Below are positions 17,778-25,826 of a DNA stretch of 64,000 nucleotides, in pieces. The position numbers and the translations under genes were made by a program. The stretch is taken from positions 61,339 through 125,338 of the forward strand of contig CAJVZZ010000007.1 of NCBI GenBank assembly GCA_913020435.1, in the 5' to 3' direction. The first letter of the stretch is position 1. Every line of letters begins with the position of its first letter. Below the pieces are notes generated by a model that did not search any database, was not told where the DNA came from, and saw only the letters and a list, made by a program, of their open reading frames with translations. The stretch is from an uncultured Flavobacteriales bacterium (GTDB taxonomy: Bacteria > Bacteroidota > Bacteroidia > Flavobacteriales_G > Salibacteraceae).

Positions 17778-18224
17778 TTAGTTTGCTTTTGGAGCCATCG
17801 GTGAATCGTTGTTAGTAGGGGCTGCATTAGCAGGTTTAGGAGCAATATTTCCTTTGATTCTAATAACCTTTGTCGGGTTATCCAATGCATTAGAAGTAAT
17901 AGTCACTGACTTGTTAATCGGACCTAATCGGTTTGAATCATATTTTACTTTTATAGAAGCTGACTTCCCTGGAGCAATAGGCTCTCTTGGCCAAGAAGGA
18001 ACAGTACAACCACAAGAACCTCTAGAGTTAGAAATAATTAGAGGTTCATTACCTGTGTTTGTGAATTTGAATTCATAAACAGCGGGTTCTCCTTGAATTA
18101 GACTACCATAATCGTGTACGTCTTTCTCGAATTCGACTTTAGCGCCACTCTCAATGTCTAGCTGAGCATTTGCGCCAAAAACACCCATAAGTGCAACAAA
18201 AGTTGCGATGATTGTATTTTTCAT
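17778..18224 (-). CDS. DUF1573 domain exported protein
   Basis: A signal peptide (MKNTIIATFVALMGVFGANAQ) is followed by a DUF1573 Ig-like domain: FEKDVHDYGSLIQGEPAVYEFKFTNTGNEPLII, then the family hallmark SCGCTVPSWPREPIAPGKSASIKVKYD. The tail is Pro/Ala/Asn-rich. Expected location is the periplasm or cell surface. DUF1573 proteins are abundant in the Bacteroidota and their role is unknown; the fold resembles chaperone-like or adhesive beta-sandwich domains. It is transcribed alone, with a -7 box upstream and its own terminator. Confidence 0.88.
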   Translation of the reverse strand: MKNTIIATFVALMGVFGANAQLDIESGAKVEFEKDVHDYGSLIQGEPAVYEFKFTNTGNEPLIISNSRGSCGCTVPSWPREPIAPGKSASIKVKYDSNRLGPINKSVTITSNALDNPTKVIRIKGNIAPKPANAAPTNNDSPMAPKAN

Positions 18225-18250
18225 AATTTGTTATTTTTAAGATTAATTTA

Positions 18251-18258
18251 CAAATGTA
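18251..18258 (-). promoter_or_regulatory. Candidate -7 promoter box of the DUF1573 gene
   Basis: The minus strand reads TACATTTG, 26 bases upstream of the ATG. No clear -33 box at 17-23 bases. Confidence 0.48.
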
Positions 18259-18928
18259 GACTGATTTAAAAAGGGTAAATAGTCTTTAACAAATCATTAA
18301 CTGACATTATCTAATTCCTACTCGCTTGCAAATACATTGATTGTTGAATCATGCGAAACTACTCGCGAATACCCGCAATGATGAATATAAATCTCACCGA
18401 ATCAATTACTCTTTTAGGTTTTTCGAAACCTTGTTGTTCAAAATTTTAGACGTTTTGATTAAAGATTATAATCATTTGGCTTTTGAAAAAGATAAAAACC
18501 TTTTTTAGAATTAAACCAGCTTTGTAAACAAAAATCTCAGATTGAATTATTTACTAAAGAATATTTAAGCATTCATTTTAAGTCTTCACCAATTTTATTA
18601 TTGAGTCTTTTGAGGCGTTTAAAGAAATACTAAAATATCACCAGTGATTTCCTCTTATTATTTCAACCCTAATCTTTGGATCGTAAGGACTGAAACCAAC
18701 AGAAGTGTTATGAACTAACGTTCATCAAACAGAGTTGTTTTCCTTTCACATTAGATTAAGCCGTACATTTTGTTTTATTAGATAGAATTTCGTTTCAGCA
18801 ATTACGTTGAAAATCTATTTATTTCTGAGAAGTATATAGATTTACGGATTTTCAAAATCTGCATTAGAAATACCTTGAAACCTTCATTTTCAGCTACTTT
18901 TGCAGGTCAAAATTTAAGCAATACTTTC
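18259..18928. other. About 670 bp without a recognisable gene
   Basis: AT-rich DNA between the divergent DUF1573 and valS genes. The ORF track lists nothing wholly inside it, and I find no tRNA cloverleaf, no strong terminator and no repeat array. One minus-strand frame around 18590-18720 reads SVGFSPYDPKIRVEIIRGNHW, stop, YFSISLNASKDSIIKLVKT, stop, which may be a remnant of a dead gene or chance. The valS promoter must lie here but I cannot place it. Confidence 0.5.
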
Positions 18929-21547
18929 ATGGAAATTTCAAGTAAATATTCCCCAAATTCAGTTGAGTCTAAGTGGTATGAACACTGGATGGAGCAGAAA
19001 TTTTTCGCCTCCACACCAGACGCACGCGAGCCATATAGTATTGTGATTCCACCACCAAATGTTACTGGAGTCCTGCATATGGGACACATGCTGAATAATA
19101 CGATCCAAGATGTATTGATTCGCCGCGCTCGAATGCAAGGCAAGAATGCTTGCTGGGTTCCTGGAACTGATCATGCATCTATAGCTACTGAAGCTAAAGT
19201 TGTGAACCTACTTGCAGAACAAGGCATCAAAAAAGAAGATATTGGAAGAGAAAAATTCTTGAAGCATGCTTTTGAATGGAAAGAAAAGTACGGCGGAATA
19301 ATTCTGGACCAACTAAAAAAACTTGGAGCCTCATGCGATTGGGATAGAACCCATTTCACAATGGATCCGAAAATGAATGATGCGGTTCAGAAAGTTTTTG
19401 TGGACTTGCACAACAAAGGATTGGTATATCGAGGCGTTAGAATGGTGAACTGGGATCCAGTTGGATTGACAGCTGTTTCAGATGAAGAAGTAATTCATAC
19501 CGAAGAAAACTCAAAACTATATTACTGTAAATACAAAGTTGTTGACTCCGATGAATTTGTAACCATAGCCACTACTCGACCTGAAACAATTTTGGCGGAT
19601 ACTGCTGTTTGTGTCCACCCAGAAGACAAACGCTTTGCGCACCTTCATGGGAAAAAGGTAATTATTCCAATGGTGAATCGTGAGGTTCCAATTATACTAG
19701 ACGATTACGTTGACATGGAATTTGGTACTGGATGTTTAAAAGTAACTCCAGCGCATGATATTAATGACTACAACTTAGGCCTTAAACATGGACTTGAATC
19801 AATTGAAATTATTGATGATAAAGGTTGTTTGAATGAAAAGGCTAAATTCTATGTTGGTGAAGATCGATTTGATGTTCGAAAGAGAATCATTGAAGACTTA
19901 GACAAATTAGGTCAAGTTGAAAAAGTTGAAATCATTCAAAATAAGGTTGGACGTTCAGAAAGAACAAGTTCGGTTATTGAACCAAAGCTTTCGACTCAAT
20001 GGTTTGTAAAAATGGAGTCTATTGCAAAACCTGCTTTAGAAGCCGTTACAAGTGGTGAAATCAATTTTCACCCAAAGAAGTTTGAGAACGTTTATCGTCA
20101 TTGGTTAGAGAACGTAAAGGATTGGTGTATTTCTCGTCAGCTTTGGTGGGGACAGCAAATCCCAGCTTGGTATGCACCAAATGGGAAATATGCAGTTGCT
20201 AATTCTATTGAAGAAGCTCTTGCTATTCTTCAAAAAGAGCAGGCTGACCTTACGATTTCGGATTTAAAACAAGATGAAGATGTTGTGGATACCTGGTTTT
20301 CGAGCTGGTTATGGCCAATATCAGTTTTTGATGGTTTTAATGAAAATGGAAGTAAAGAATACGATTACTACTACCCTACAGCTACATTAGTTACAGGTCA
20401 CGATATTATTTTCTTTTGGGTGGCTCGTATGATTATGGCGGGTGTTGAATTCAAGGAGAAAATACCATTTAAGGATGTCTATTTCACTGGAATGGTGCGT
20501 GACAAACAACGCCGAAAAATGTCAAAATCATTGGGTAATTCGCCTGATGCTTTAAAACTGATTGAAGATTTTGGCGCCGATGGTGTTCGCGTTGGTTTGT
20601 TGCTTTCATCTCCTGCAGGTGGTGACCTAATGTTCGACGAAGCGCTTTGCGAGCAAGGAAGAAACTTTGCAAACAAAATCTGGAATTCATTGCGTTTGAT
20701 AAAAGGTTGGGAAGTTTCTGATACAATCGAACAGCCAGCGCATTCTAAAATGGCAATTTCGTGGTTTGAAAACCGATTTAATGCTGAACTAGTAGAAATT
20801 GAAAAGCAATTTGCTGAATTTCGTATTTCTGAAGCTTTAATGTCAATTTACCGATTGATTTGGGATAGCTACTGTTCATGGTATTTAGAAATCGTAAAGC
20901 CTGCTTATCAGCAACCAATTGACAAAGAAACGTACACTGCTAGTATTCGGTTATTAGAAAACTTAATGACCGTTTTACATCCGTTTATGCCTTTCTTAAC
21001 TGAAGAAGTTTGGCATTCGATAAAAGAACGCGATGCTAAAGATTGCATTATGGTAAACGATTATCCAAAAATGGGATCGGTTAACAGTGAATTACTGAAT
21101 GATTTTCATACTATGACTGAGGTAATGGTAGAAATTAGAACTTTCAGAAAAAAGCAAAACTTGGCTCAGAAGATTCCGATAAATCTTTCTATGAAATTGA
21201 ATGAACAGCACAATGAACAATTGAATGCGATTATTCAGAAATTGGGTAATATTGAAGCATTAAATACTGTTTCGGAGAAAGTAGAAGGTGCATTTTCGTT
21301 CATTATTAAGAGTAACGAGTTCTACATTCCACTTGCTGGAACAGTTGACATAGAGGAACAAAAGAAGAAATTAGAAGAAGAATTAAAATATACAAAAGGA
21401 TTTTTGAATTCAGTTGCTAAGAAACTGAGTAACGAAAGATTTGTAAATAACGCACCAGAAGCGGTAGTAGCTTCAGAACAAAAGAAACAGACAGACGCAG
21501 AACAAAAGATTCGCGTTATAGAAGAACAATTAGCAGGATTGAGTTAA
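18929..21547 (+). CDS. valS: Valine--tRNA ligase
   Basis: Class I aminoacyl-tRNA synthetase charging tRNA-Val. PPPNVTGVLHMGHMLNN contains the HIGH-type motif (HMGH). PGTDHASIATEAKV, the CP1 editing domain (ATTRPETILADTAVCVHP) and RRKMSKSLGNSPD (KMSKS) follow in order. An anticodon-binding domain and the C-terminal coiled coil typical of ValRS (IEEQKKKLEEELKYTKGFLNSVAKKLSNERFV) complete it. The track start at 18875 is a TTG; the ATG at 18929 (MEISSKYSPNSVESKWYEHW) gives the usual N-terminus and 872 aa. Confidence 0.97.
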   Translation: MEISSKYSPNSVESKWYEHWMEQKFFASTPDAREPYSIVIPPPNVTGVLHMGHMLNNTIQDVLIRRARMQGKNACWVPGTDHASIATEAKVVNLLAEQGIKKEDIGREKFLKHAFEWKEKYGGIILDQLKKLGASCDWDRTHFTMDPKMNDAVQKVFVDLHNKGLVYRGVRMVNWDPVGLTAVSDEEVIHTEENSKLYYCKYKVVDSDEFVTIATTRPETILADTAVCVHPEDKRFAHLHGKKVIIPMVNREVPIILDDYVDMEFGTGCLKVTPAHDINDYNLGLKHGLESIEIIDDKGCLNEKAKFYVGEDRFDVRKRIIEDLDKLGQVEKVEIIQNKVGRSERTSSVIEPKLSTQWFVKMESIAKPALEAVTSGEINFHPKKFENVYRHWLENVKDWCISRQLWWGQQIPAWYAPNGKYAVANSIEEALAILQKEQADLTISDLKQDEDVVDTWFSSWLWPISVFDGFNENGSKEYDYYYPTATLVTGHDIIFFWVARMIMAGVEFKEKIPFKDVYFTGMVRDKQRRKMSKSLGNSPDALKLIEDFGADGVRVGLLLSSPAGGDLMFDEALCEQGRNFANKIWNSLRLIKGWEVSDTIEQPAHSKMAISWFENRFNAELVEIEKQFAEFRISEALMSIYRLIWDSYCSWYLEIVKPAYQQPIDKETYTASIRLLENLMTVLHPFMPFLTEEVWHSIKERDAKDCIMVNDYPKMGSVNSELLNDFHTMTEVMVEIRTFRKKQNLAQKIPINLSMKLNEQHNEQLNAIIQKLGNIEALNTVSEKVEGAFSFIIKSNEFYIPLAGTVDIEEQKKKLEEELKYTKGFLNSVAKKLSNERFVNNAPEAVVASEQKKQTDAEQKIRVIEEQLAGLS

Positions 21548-21553
21548 CCGTGC

Positions 21554-21608
21554 AAAGTCTAACGTACTAAGTAAAACGTTTCATTTGAGACGTTTTACGT
21601 TAGACTTT
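21554..21608. repeat. Long imperfect hairpin between valS and the phosphohexomutase gene
   Basis: AAAGTCTAACGT, a 7-base bulge, AAAACGTTTC, loop ATTT, then GAGACGTTTTACGTTAGACTTT. The stem has about 22 pairs with one G-T pair. It is not followed by a clear T-run, so it may be a weak terminator, an RNA-stability element or a small palindromic repeat. Confidence 0.75.
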
Positions 21609-21629
21609 TGACGTAACACAACAAAAAGA

Positions 21630-23357
21630 ATGAATAACCAAGAAATTATAAAACGAGCAAAACAATGGTTACACCCAAGTTTTGACGAAAAAACAAGATC
21701 AGAAGCTCAACGACTCATTGACGAAAACGGTCAGGACTTATTAGAGGCTTTTCATAAAGATTTAGATTTCGGAACTGGTGGTTTACGCGGCATAATGGGT
21801 GTTGGAACTAATCGTGTAAATATTTACACGATAGGAATGGCAACACAGGGTTTAGCTAATTATCTGAAAAAGTCTTTTACAGATGAAACGAACCAACCTA
21901 TTGGAGTTGCAATTGCTCACGATAGTCGCAACAATTCTGCTGTATTTGCACGGAAATGTGCTGAAATTTTAGCCGCTAATGGTTTTGAAGCTTACTTATT
22001 CGAATCATTAAGACCTACTCCAGAATTATCTTATGCAGTTCGAAAAAAGAATTGTAAAGCTGGCATTGTTATAACTGCATCGCACAACCCTAGTGAATAT
22101 AATGGTTATAAAGTTTACTGGGAAGATGGTGCACAATTGATTCCGCCTCATGACAATAACGTAATTGCTGAAGTTCGAAAAATAACAACTCCTGACCAAG
22201 TAAAAACAGATTACAGAAGTTGGAATATCATTCCATTAGGAATTGAAACTGACAGAAACTACTGGGATAGTATAGCTAGCGTTGCATCCGAGCAGCACGA
22301 ATCTAATTTGAAAGTCGTTTACACGCCAATTCATGGGACAGGGGTGAAATCCATTCCTCAAGTATTGGATTTATTGGGTTATCAGCACGTTGAAGTATTG
22401 GCAGATCAAGCAATACCAGATGGAAATTTCCCGACTGTAGATTCTCCAAACCCAGAAGAAGCTGCGGCATTAAAGTTAGCTATTTGTAGAGCTCAAAACG
22501 TTAATGCGGACTTAGTATTGGGAACTGATCCAGATGCCGACCGTGTTGGAATTGCGGTGAAAGATAATGAAGGCAAATTTGTATTACTAAATGGCAACCA
22601 AACAGCAGCTATATTAGTAAATTACATGCTCAAGAAATGGAAAACTTCCGGTGGTATTGATGGAAATCAATACATATGTAAAACCATCGTAACTACCGAA
22701 TTACTTACGGAAATAGCTGATCATTTTGGCGTAAAAACCTACAATACACTTACTGGGTTTAAGTGGATAGCAGAACTCATTCGAAAAAAAGAAGGTCGCG
22801 AAAAATTTATCGTTGGCGGTGAAGAAAGCTACGGATACCTGATTGATGATTTTGTAAGAGATAAGGACGCTGTGCTTTCTTCTGTAATGATTTGTGAGGC
22901 TGCAGCTGAAGCAAAGAAAGCTGGAAGTACTCTATACAATGAATTACTTGGGATTTACAGAGACATCGCTTTTTACAAAGAGCGATTGATTTCCATTACC
23001 AAAAAAGGAATTGAAGGAAGTTCAGAAATTCAGAAAATGATGTCGGAATTGCGTTCTAATCCACCTAAAACTGTCGCTGGAATAGAGGTTGAATTATTAC
23101 GTGATTATCAATCACAAGAGGAATTGAATTTTTTCAATCATTCGATTAAAGGAATTGAATTGCCAAAATCAAATGTGATTCAATTGGTCTTAAGAGATGG
23201 AAGTATTATTACAGCGCGACCATCTGGGACTGAGCCTAAAATCAAATTTTATTTGAGTGTAAAAGGTGATAAATTGAAATCGATTGAAGCATTTGAAGCT
23301 TCTAATGCATTATTGGAATCTAAGATGGATGCATTGTTAAAAGATTTGAATTTGTAA
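21630..23357 (+). CDS. Phosphoglucomutase/phosphomannomutase (alpha-D-phosphohexomutase)
   Basis: Interconverts hexose 1- and 6-phosphates, which would feed sugar nucleotides for the glycan cluster later in the window. All four phosphohexomutase motifs are present: the active-site serine loop TASHNPSEYNGYKVYW, the metal site DPDADRVG, the sugar-binding GGEESYGYL and the phosphate-binding RPSGTEPKIKFY. At 575 aa it is of the longer PGM2-like class common in the Bacteroidota. The ATG at 21630 lies 82 bases after valS, past a hairpin. A terminator follows immediately. Confidence 0.93.
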   Translation: MNNQEIIKRAKQWLHPSFDEKTRSEAQRLIDENGQDLLEAFHKDLDFGTGGLRGIMGVGTNRVNIYTIGMATQGLANYLKKSFTDETNQPIGVAIAHDSRNNSAVFARKCAEILAANGFEAYLFESLRPTPELSYAVRKKNCKAGIVITASHNPSEYNGYKVYWEDGAQLIPPHDNNVIAEVRKITTPDQVKTDYRSWNIIPLGIETDRNYWDSIASVASEQHESNLKVVYTPIHGTGVKSIPQVLDLLGYQHVEVLADQAIPDGNFPTVDSPNPEEAAALKLAICRAQNVNADLVLGTDPDADRVGIAVKDNEGKFVLLNGNQTAAILVNYMLKKWKTSGGIDGNQYICKTIVTTELLTEIADHFGVKTYNTLTGFKWIAELIRKKEGREKFIVGGEESYGYLIDDFVRDKDAVLSSVMICEAAAEAKKAGSTLYNELLGIYRDIAFYKERLISITKKGIEGSSEIQKMMSELRSNPPKTVAGIEVELLRDYQSQEELNFFNHSIKGIELPKSNVIQLVLRDGSIITARPSGTEPKIKFYLSVKGDKLKSIEAFEASNALLESKMDALLKDLNL

Positions 23358-23360
23358 AAC

Positions 23361-23389
23361 AAAAAAGTCCGAAAAATCGGGCCTTTTTA
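23361..23389 (+). terminator. Rho-independent terminator after the phosphohexomutase gene
   Basis: AAAAAAGTCCGA, loop AAAA, TCGGGCCTTTTT, with one G-T pair in the stem, starting 3 bases after the stop codon. Confidence 0.82.
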
Positions 23390-23410
23390 TACCGAAATTT
23401 TAAGTTCAAC

Positions 23411-23851
23411 TTACTGTTTAACAACTTGAAAACTTACTGATTCTTGTTTAGTATTAATGAATTTGAAGTGATAAACCCCACTTTCTCAATCCTGAACTTG
23501 AACGGTTTGTTCGGTTTCAGCTTGTTCAGTATACTCGGTTGAAGGAACTAGTTTACCTGCCGTATCAAATACATTTAACACCAAATTTTCATTCGTTTTA
23601 ATAATGAAATTTACTGATGAGTGAGCAGGGTTAGGATATAAAGATATGATAATGAATTCACTCATTTCTAATATCGAAGTAGTATCATCTCCTGCACCAG
23701 CTGAATCAGATTCCGAAGTTTACTGAAATCCTTATGTAATAATTAAACTCAAGAACCAGCTCTAGTAACAACCTAATAATCTACTCTTACTGGAGTTTGA
23801 ACAAAAACAAGCGTTAAAAAAAGAACATGCCTTTGTAACTATGGGTTTCAT
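23411..23851 (-). pseudogene. Decayed T9SS client: signal peptide remnant and sorting domain
   Basis: The minus strand keeps a start-like MKPIVTKACSFF, with a shifted frame continuing LTLVFVQTPV, consistent with a frameshift inside a signal peptide. After several stops one frame reads SILEMSEFIIISLYPNPAHSSVNFIIKTNE, then NVFDTAGKLV, a TGA stop, and ESGVYHFKFINTK to VVKQ. The YPNP start and GVY motif are diagnostic of the type A T9SS C-terminal sorting domain. The internal TGA and frameshifts make it non-functional, and almost nothing lies between the two ends, so the passenger domain appears to have been deleted. The track shows no ORF here. Confidence 0.8.
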
Positions 23852-23888
23852 TAGTTTAGATTTAGTTACAAATCTAATGACGAAAGAT

Positions 23889-24872
23889 TTATTTTTTGAT
23901 CAAATCAGATATTTCTTCATCCAATAATTCCGATAAACTCATTCCAGCATAGTCAAGCATTTGTGGCAATAAACTGGCTTCAGACATACCAGGAACGGTA
24001 TTGACTTCAATGAGGTAAAGCTTTTCTTCATGAAGTATATAATCCGCTCTAAAGAAGCCGCTACAACCTAATTTCTTATAGATCTGAACTGACAAATCCA
24101 TACATTCATCGTAAGTTTTTTTATCAATTCTTGCAGGTGTTATCTCTTGTGTTGTTGTTGAATTATACTTTGCCTCATAATCGAAAAATTCAGCTTCAAA
24201 TTGAATTTCAGTAACTGCGACTGGAACAGGAATACCGTTTCGCCTAACTACTCCGCAAGTTAATTCTAAACCTTGAACTGAACTTTCAACTAAAACACGC
24301 TCTCCAATCGAAAACGCCAATTCAACTGCTGGCTTTAATTCTTCTTTAGTTTTAACTTTAGAAACTCCAAGACTAGAACCAGCGTCGTTTGGTTTTACAA
24401 AACACGGAAGACCCAATTCAGCAATAAGGGATTCTGCATCAAGCTCAGCCATTTCATACACCAACTTAGAGTTAGGAATTAGAATTCCTTGTTTCTCCAA
24501 AAAATGGTTACAAAATCCTTTATTAAATGATAGTGAACTAGAAAGTACGTTGCAGCCCATATATTTCAATCTAAGTACATCAAAATACCCTTGTAGCTTT
24601 CCGTCTTCGCCAGGAGTTCCGTGTATTACATTAACAACTACATCAATCTTTAGCGACTGACCATTATGATTTAATGTAAAATTACTTTCGTTAATTTTTG
24701 TAGCTTCACTTTTACTGTCAAATGCAGTCCACCCGTTATTGTCCAAAACCAATTTAAATATCTCATATTTCTCATTTGAAAGATGATTCAGATATAAATC
24801 AGCACTTTTCATTGAAATGGCATACTCATCAGTAAATCCGCCACAAACGAGGGCAATAATAGGCTTTGACAT
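23889..24872 (-). CDS. ddl: D-alanine--D-alanine ligase
   Basis: ATP-grasp ligase making D-Ala-D-Ala for peptidoglycan in the cytosol. Landmarks are the N-terminal ALVCGGFTDEYAISMKSA, VIHGTPGEDGKLQGYFD, PCFVKPNDAGSSLGVSKV, FFRADYILHEEKLYLIEVNTVPGMSEASLLPQM. At 327 aa it is of normal size. It is divergent from the PASTA gene, the ddl/PASTA pairing commonly seen in this phylum. A -7 box lies 17 bases upstream of the ATG. Confidence 0.95.
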   Translation of the reverse strand: MSKPIIALVCGGFTDEYAISMKSADLYLNHLSNEKYEIFKLVLDNNGWTAFDSKSEATKINESNFTLNHNGQSLKIDVVVNVIHGTPGEDGKLQGYFDVLRLKYMGCNVLSSSLSFNKGFCNHFLEKQGILIPNSKLVYEMAELDAESLIAELGLPCFVKPNDAGSSLGVSKVKTKEELKPAVELAFSIGERVLVESSVQGLELTCGVVRRNGIPVPVAVTEIQFEAEFFDYEAKYNSTTTQEITPARIDKKTYDECMDLSVQIYKKLGCSGFFRADYILHEEKLYLIEVNTVPGMSEASLLPQMLDYAGMSLSELLDEEISDLIKK

Positions 24873-24888
24873 AGCTACTTATTTTTAT

Positions 24889-24896
24889 CAAAGTTA
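24889..24896 (-). promoter_or_regulatory. Candidate -7 promoter box of ddl
   Basis: The minus strand reads TAACTTTG, 16 bases upstream of the ddl ATG, with a predicted leader near 10 bases. Confidence 0.5.
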
Positions 24897-24977
24897 TTTT
24901 TGAAGAATTCATTAATCACTATTGATTTCATTACTTATTAAAAGAATTACTAACAGGCAACGAGCATCCAATAATCT

Positions 24978-24985
24978 TATCTTTG
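24978..24985 (+). promoter_or_regulatory. Candidate -7 promoter box of the PASTA operon
   Basis: TATCTTTG ends 10 bases before the ATG at 24996, predicting a leader of only about 5 bases. It is on the opposite strand to the ddl box in the same 123-bp intergenic region. Confidence 0.48.
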
Positions 24986-24995
24986 ACGTTAGATT

Positions 24996-25826
24996 ATGGC
25001 AATAGTAAAAATTATAAAATTCTTTTTCTCGAAAGCCTTTTGGGTAAGTATTGGGGTATATATAGTTCTGTTATTCATTGGAATTTGGTGCCTTCTTATT
25101 TACTTAGATGCAGTTACGCTGCATGCTCAAACAATTAAAGTTCCTGATTTGAGGTCCTATCACGAAACAGAATTAGAAAACCTGCTAAAGGTTGAAAAAT
25201 TAGATTATGAAATAATGGATTCTGTATTTGTACAAAATCAACAAGGCGGAATAGTGATCGAGCAAACTCCTGATTCAGGAGCATTTGTGAAAAAAGGGCG
25301 GAAAATTTATGTTACAATAAGTGCTTATGATGCTCCTAAAGTTACTATTCCAAATTTACAATACGATGACAAACGAAATGTTATTGCTCAATTACAATCT
25401 ATTGGATTAAGAATTGGAAATATTTTATATGTACCAGCAGCATGCACGGATTGCCTTGAAAGAATTGAAATTAATGGTGTTCCTCTAGAACCAGGAAACA
25501 GATTAGATCAAGGAACAACGGTTGACTTAGTTTTTGGAGGAGGCCAAAGCAATCAATTTATCCCAATGCCATCGCTAATTGGATTAACCTTAGAAGACGT
25601 TCGAGAAAAATTACTTCAAGCAGGATTGTTAATTGGATCTGCTGTTCCAGACGAAGAGTTTTCTGGAGAAGACAGCTTAAAGGCAAGGGTCTTTAAGCAA
25701 GTTCCTGATTTTAATAACGATGCAGTTTTATTCTTAGGTTCTACGGTACAAGTTTTCTTAACCACTGACAGCAATAAAATTCCAATAATTCCGATTGATA
25801 GGTTAGAAACAATCCTTCCTGAATGA
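24996..25826 (+). CDS. Membrane-anchored PASTA domain protein
   Basis: A short cytoplasmic start and one transmembrane segment (about residues 15-38) are followed by three PASTA repeats (about 45-112, 113-187, 190-265): VPDLRSYHETELENLL, IPNLQYDDKRNVIAQL and MPSLIGLTLEDVREKLLQAG, each ending near VYVTIS/VDLVFG/VQVFLTT. PASTA domains bind peptidoglycan fragments or penicillin-binding proteins. Here there is no attached kinase or transpeptidase. Its position next to ddl fits a cell-wall role. The last four bases (ATGA) overlap the next gene's start. Confidence 0.9.
   Translation: MAIVKIIKFFFSKAFWVSIGVYIVLLFIGIWCLLIYLDAVTLHAQTIKVPDLRSYHETELENLLKVEKLDYEIMDSVFVQNQQGGIVIEQTPDSGAFVKKGRKIYVTISAYDAPKVTIPNLQYDDKRNVIAQLQSIGLRIGNILYVPAACTDCLERIEINGVPLEPGNRLDQGTTVDLVFGGGQSNQFIPMPSLIGLTLEDVREKLLQAGLLIGSAVPDEEFSGEDSLKARVFKQVPDFNNDAVLFLGSTVQVFLTTDSNKIPIIPIDRLETILPE

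Noticed and set aside
18225-18928. tRNA, riboswitch or T-box leader upstream of valS
   Set aside because: I could not fold a cloverleaf or find a T-box-like sequence or a specific terminator/antiterminator pair.
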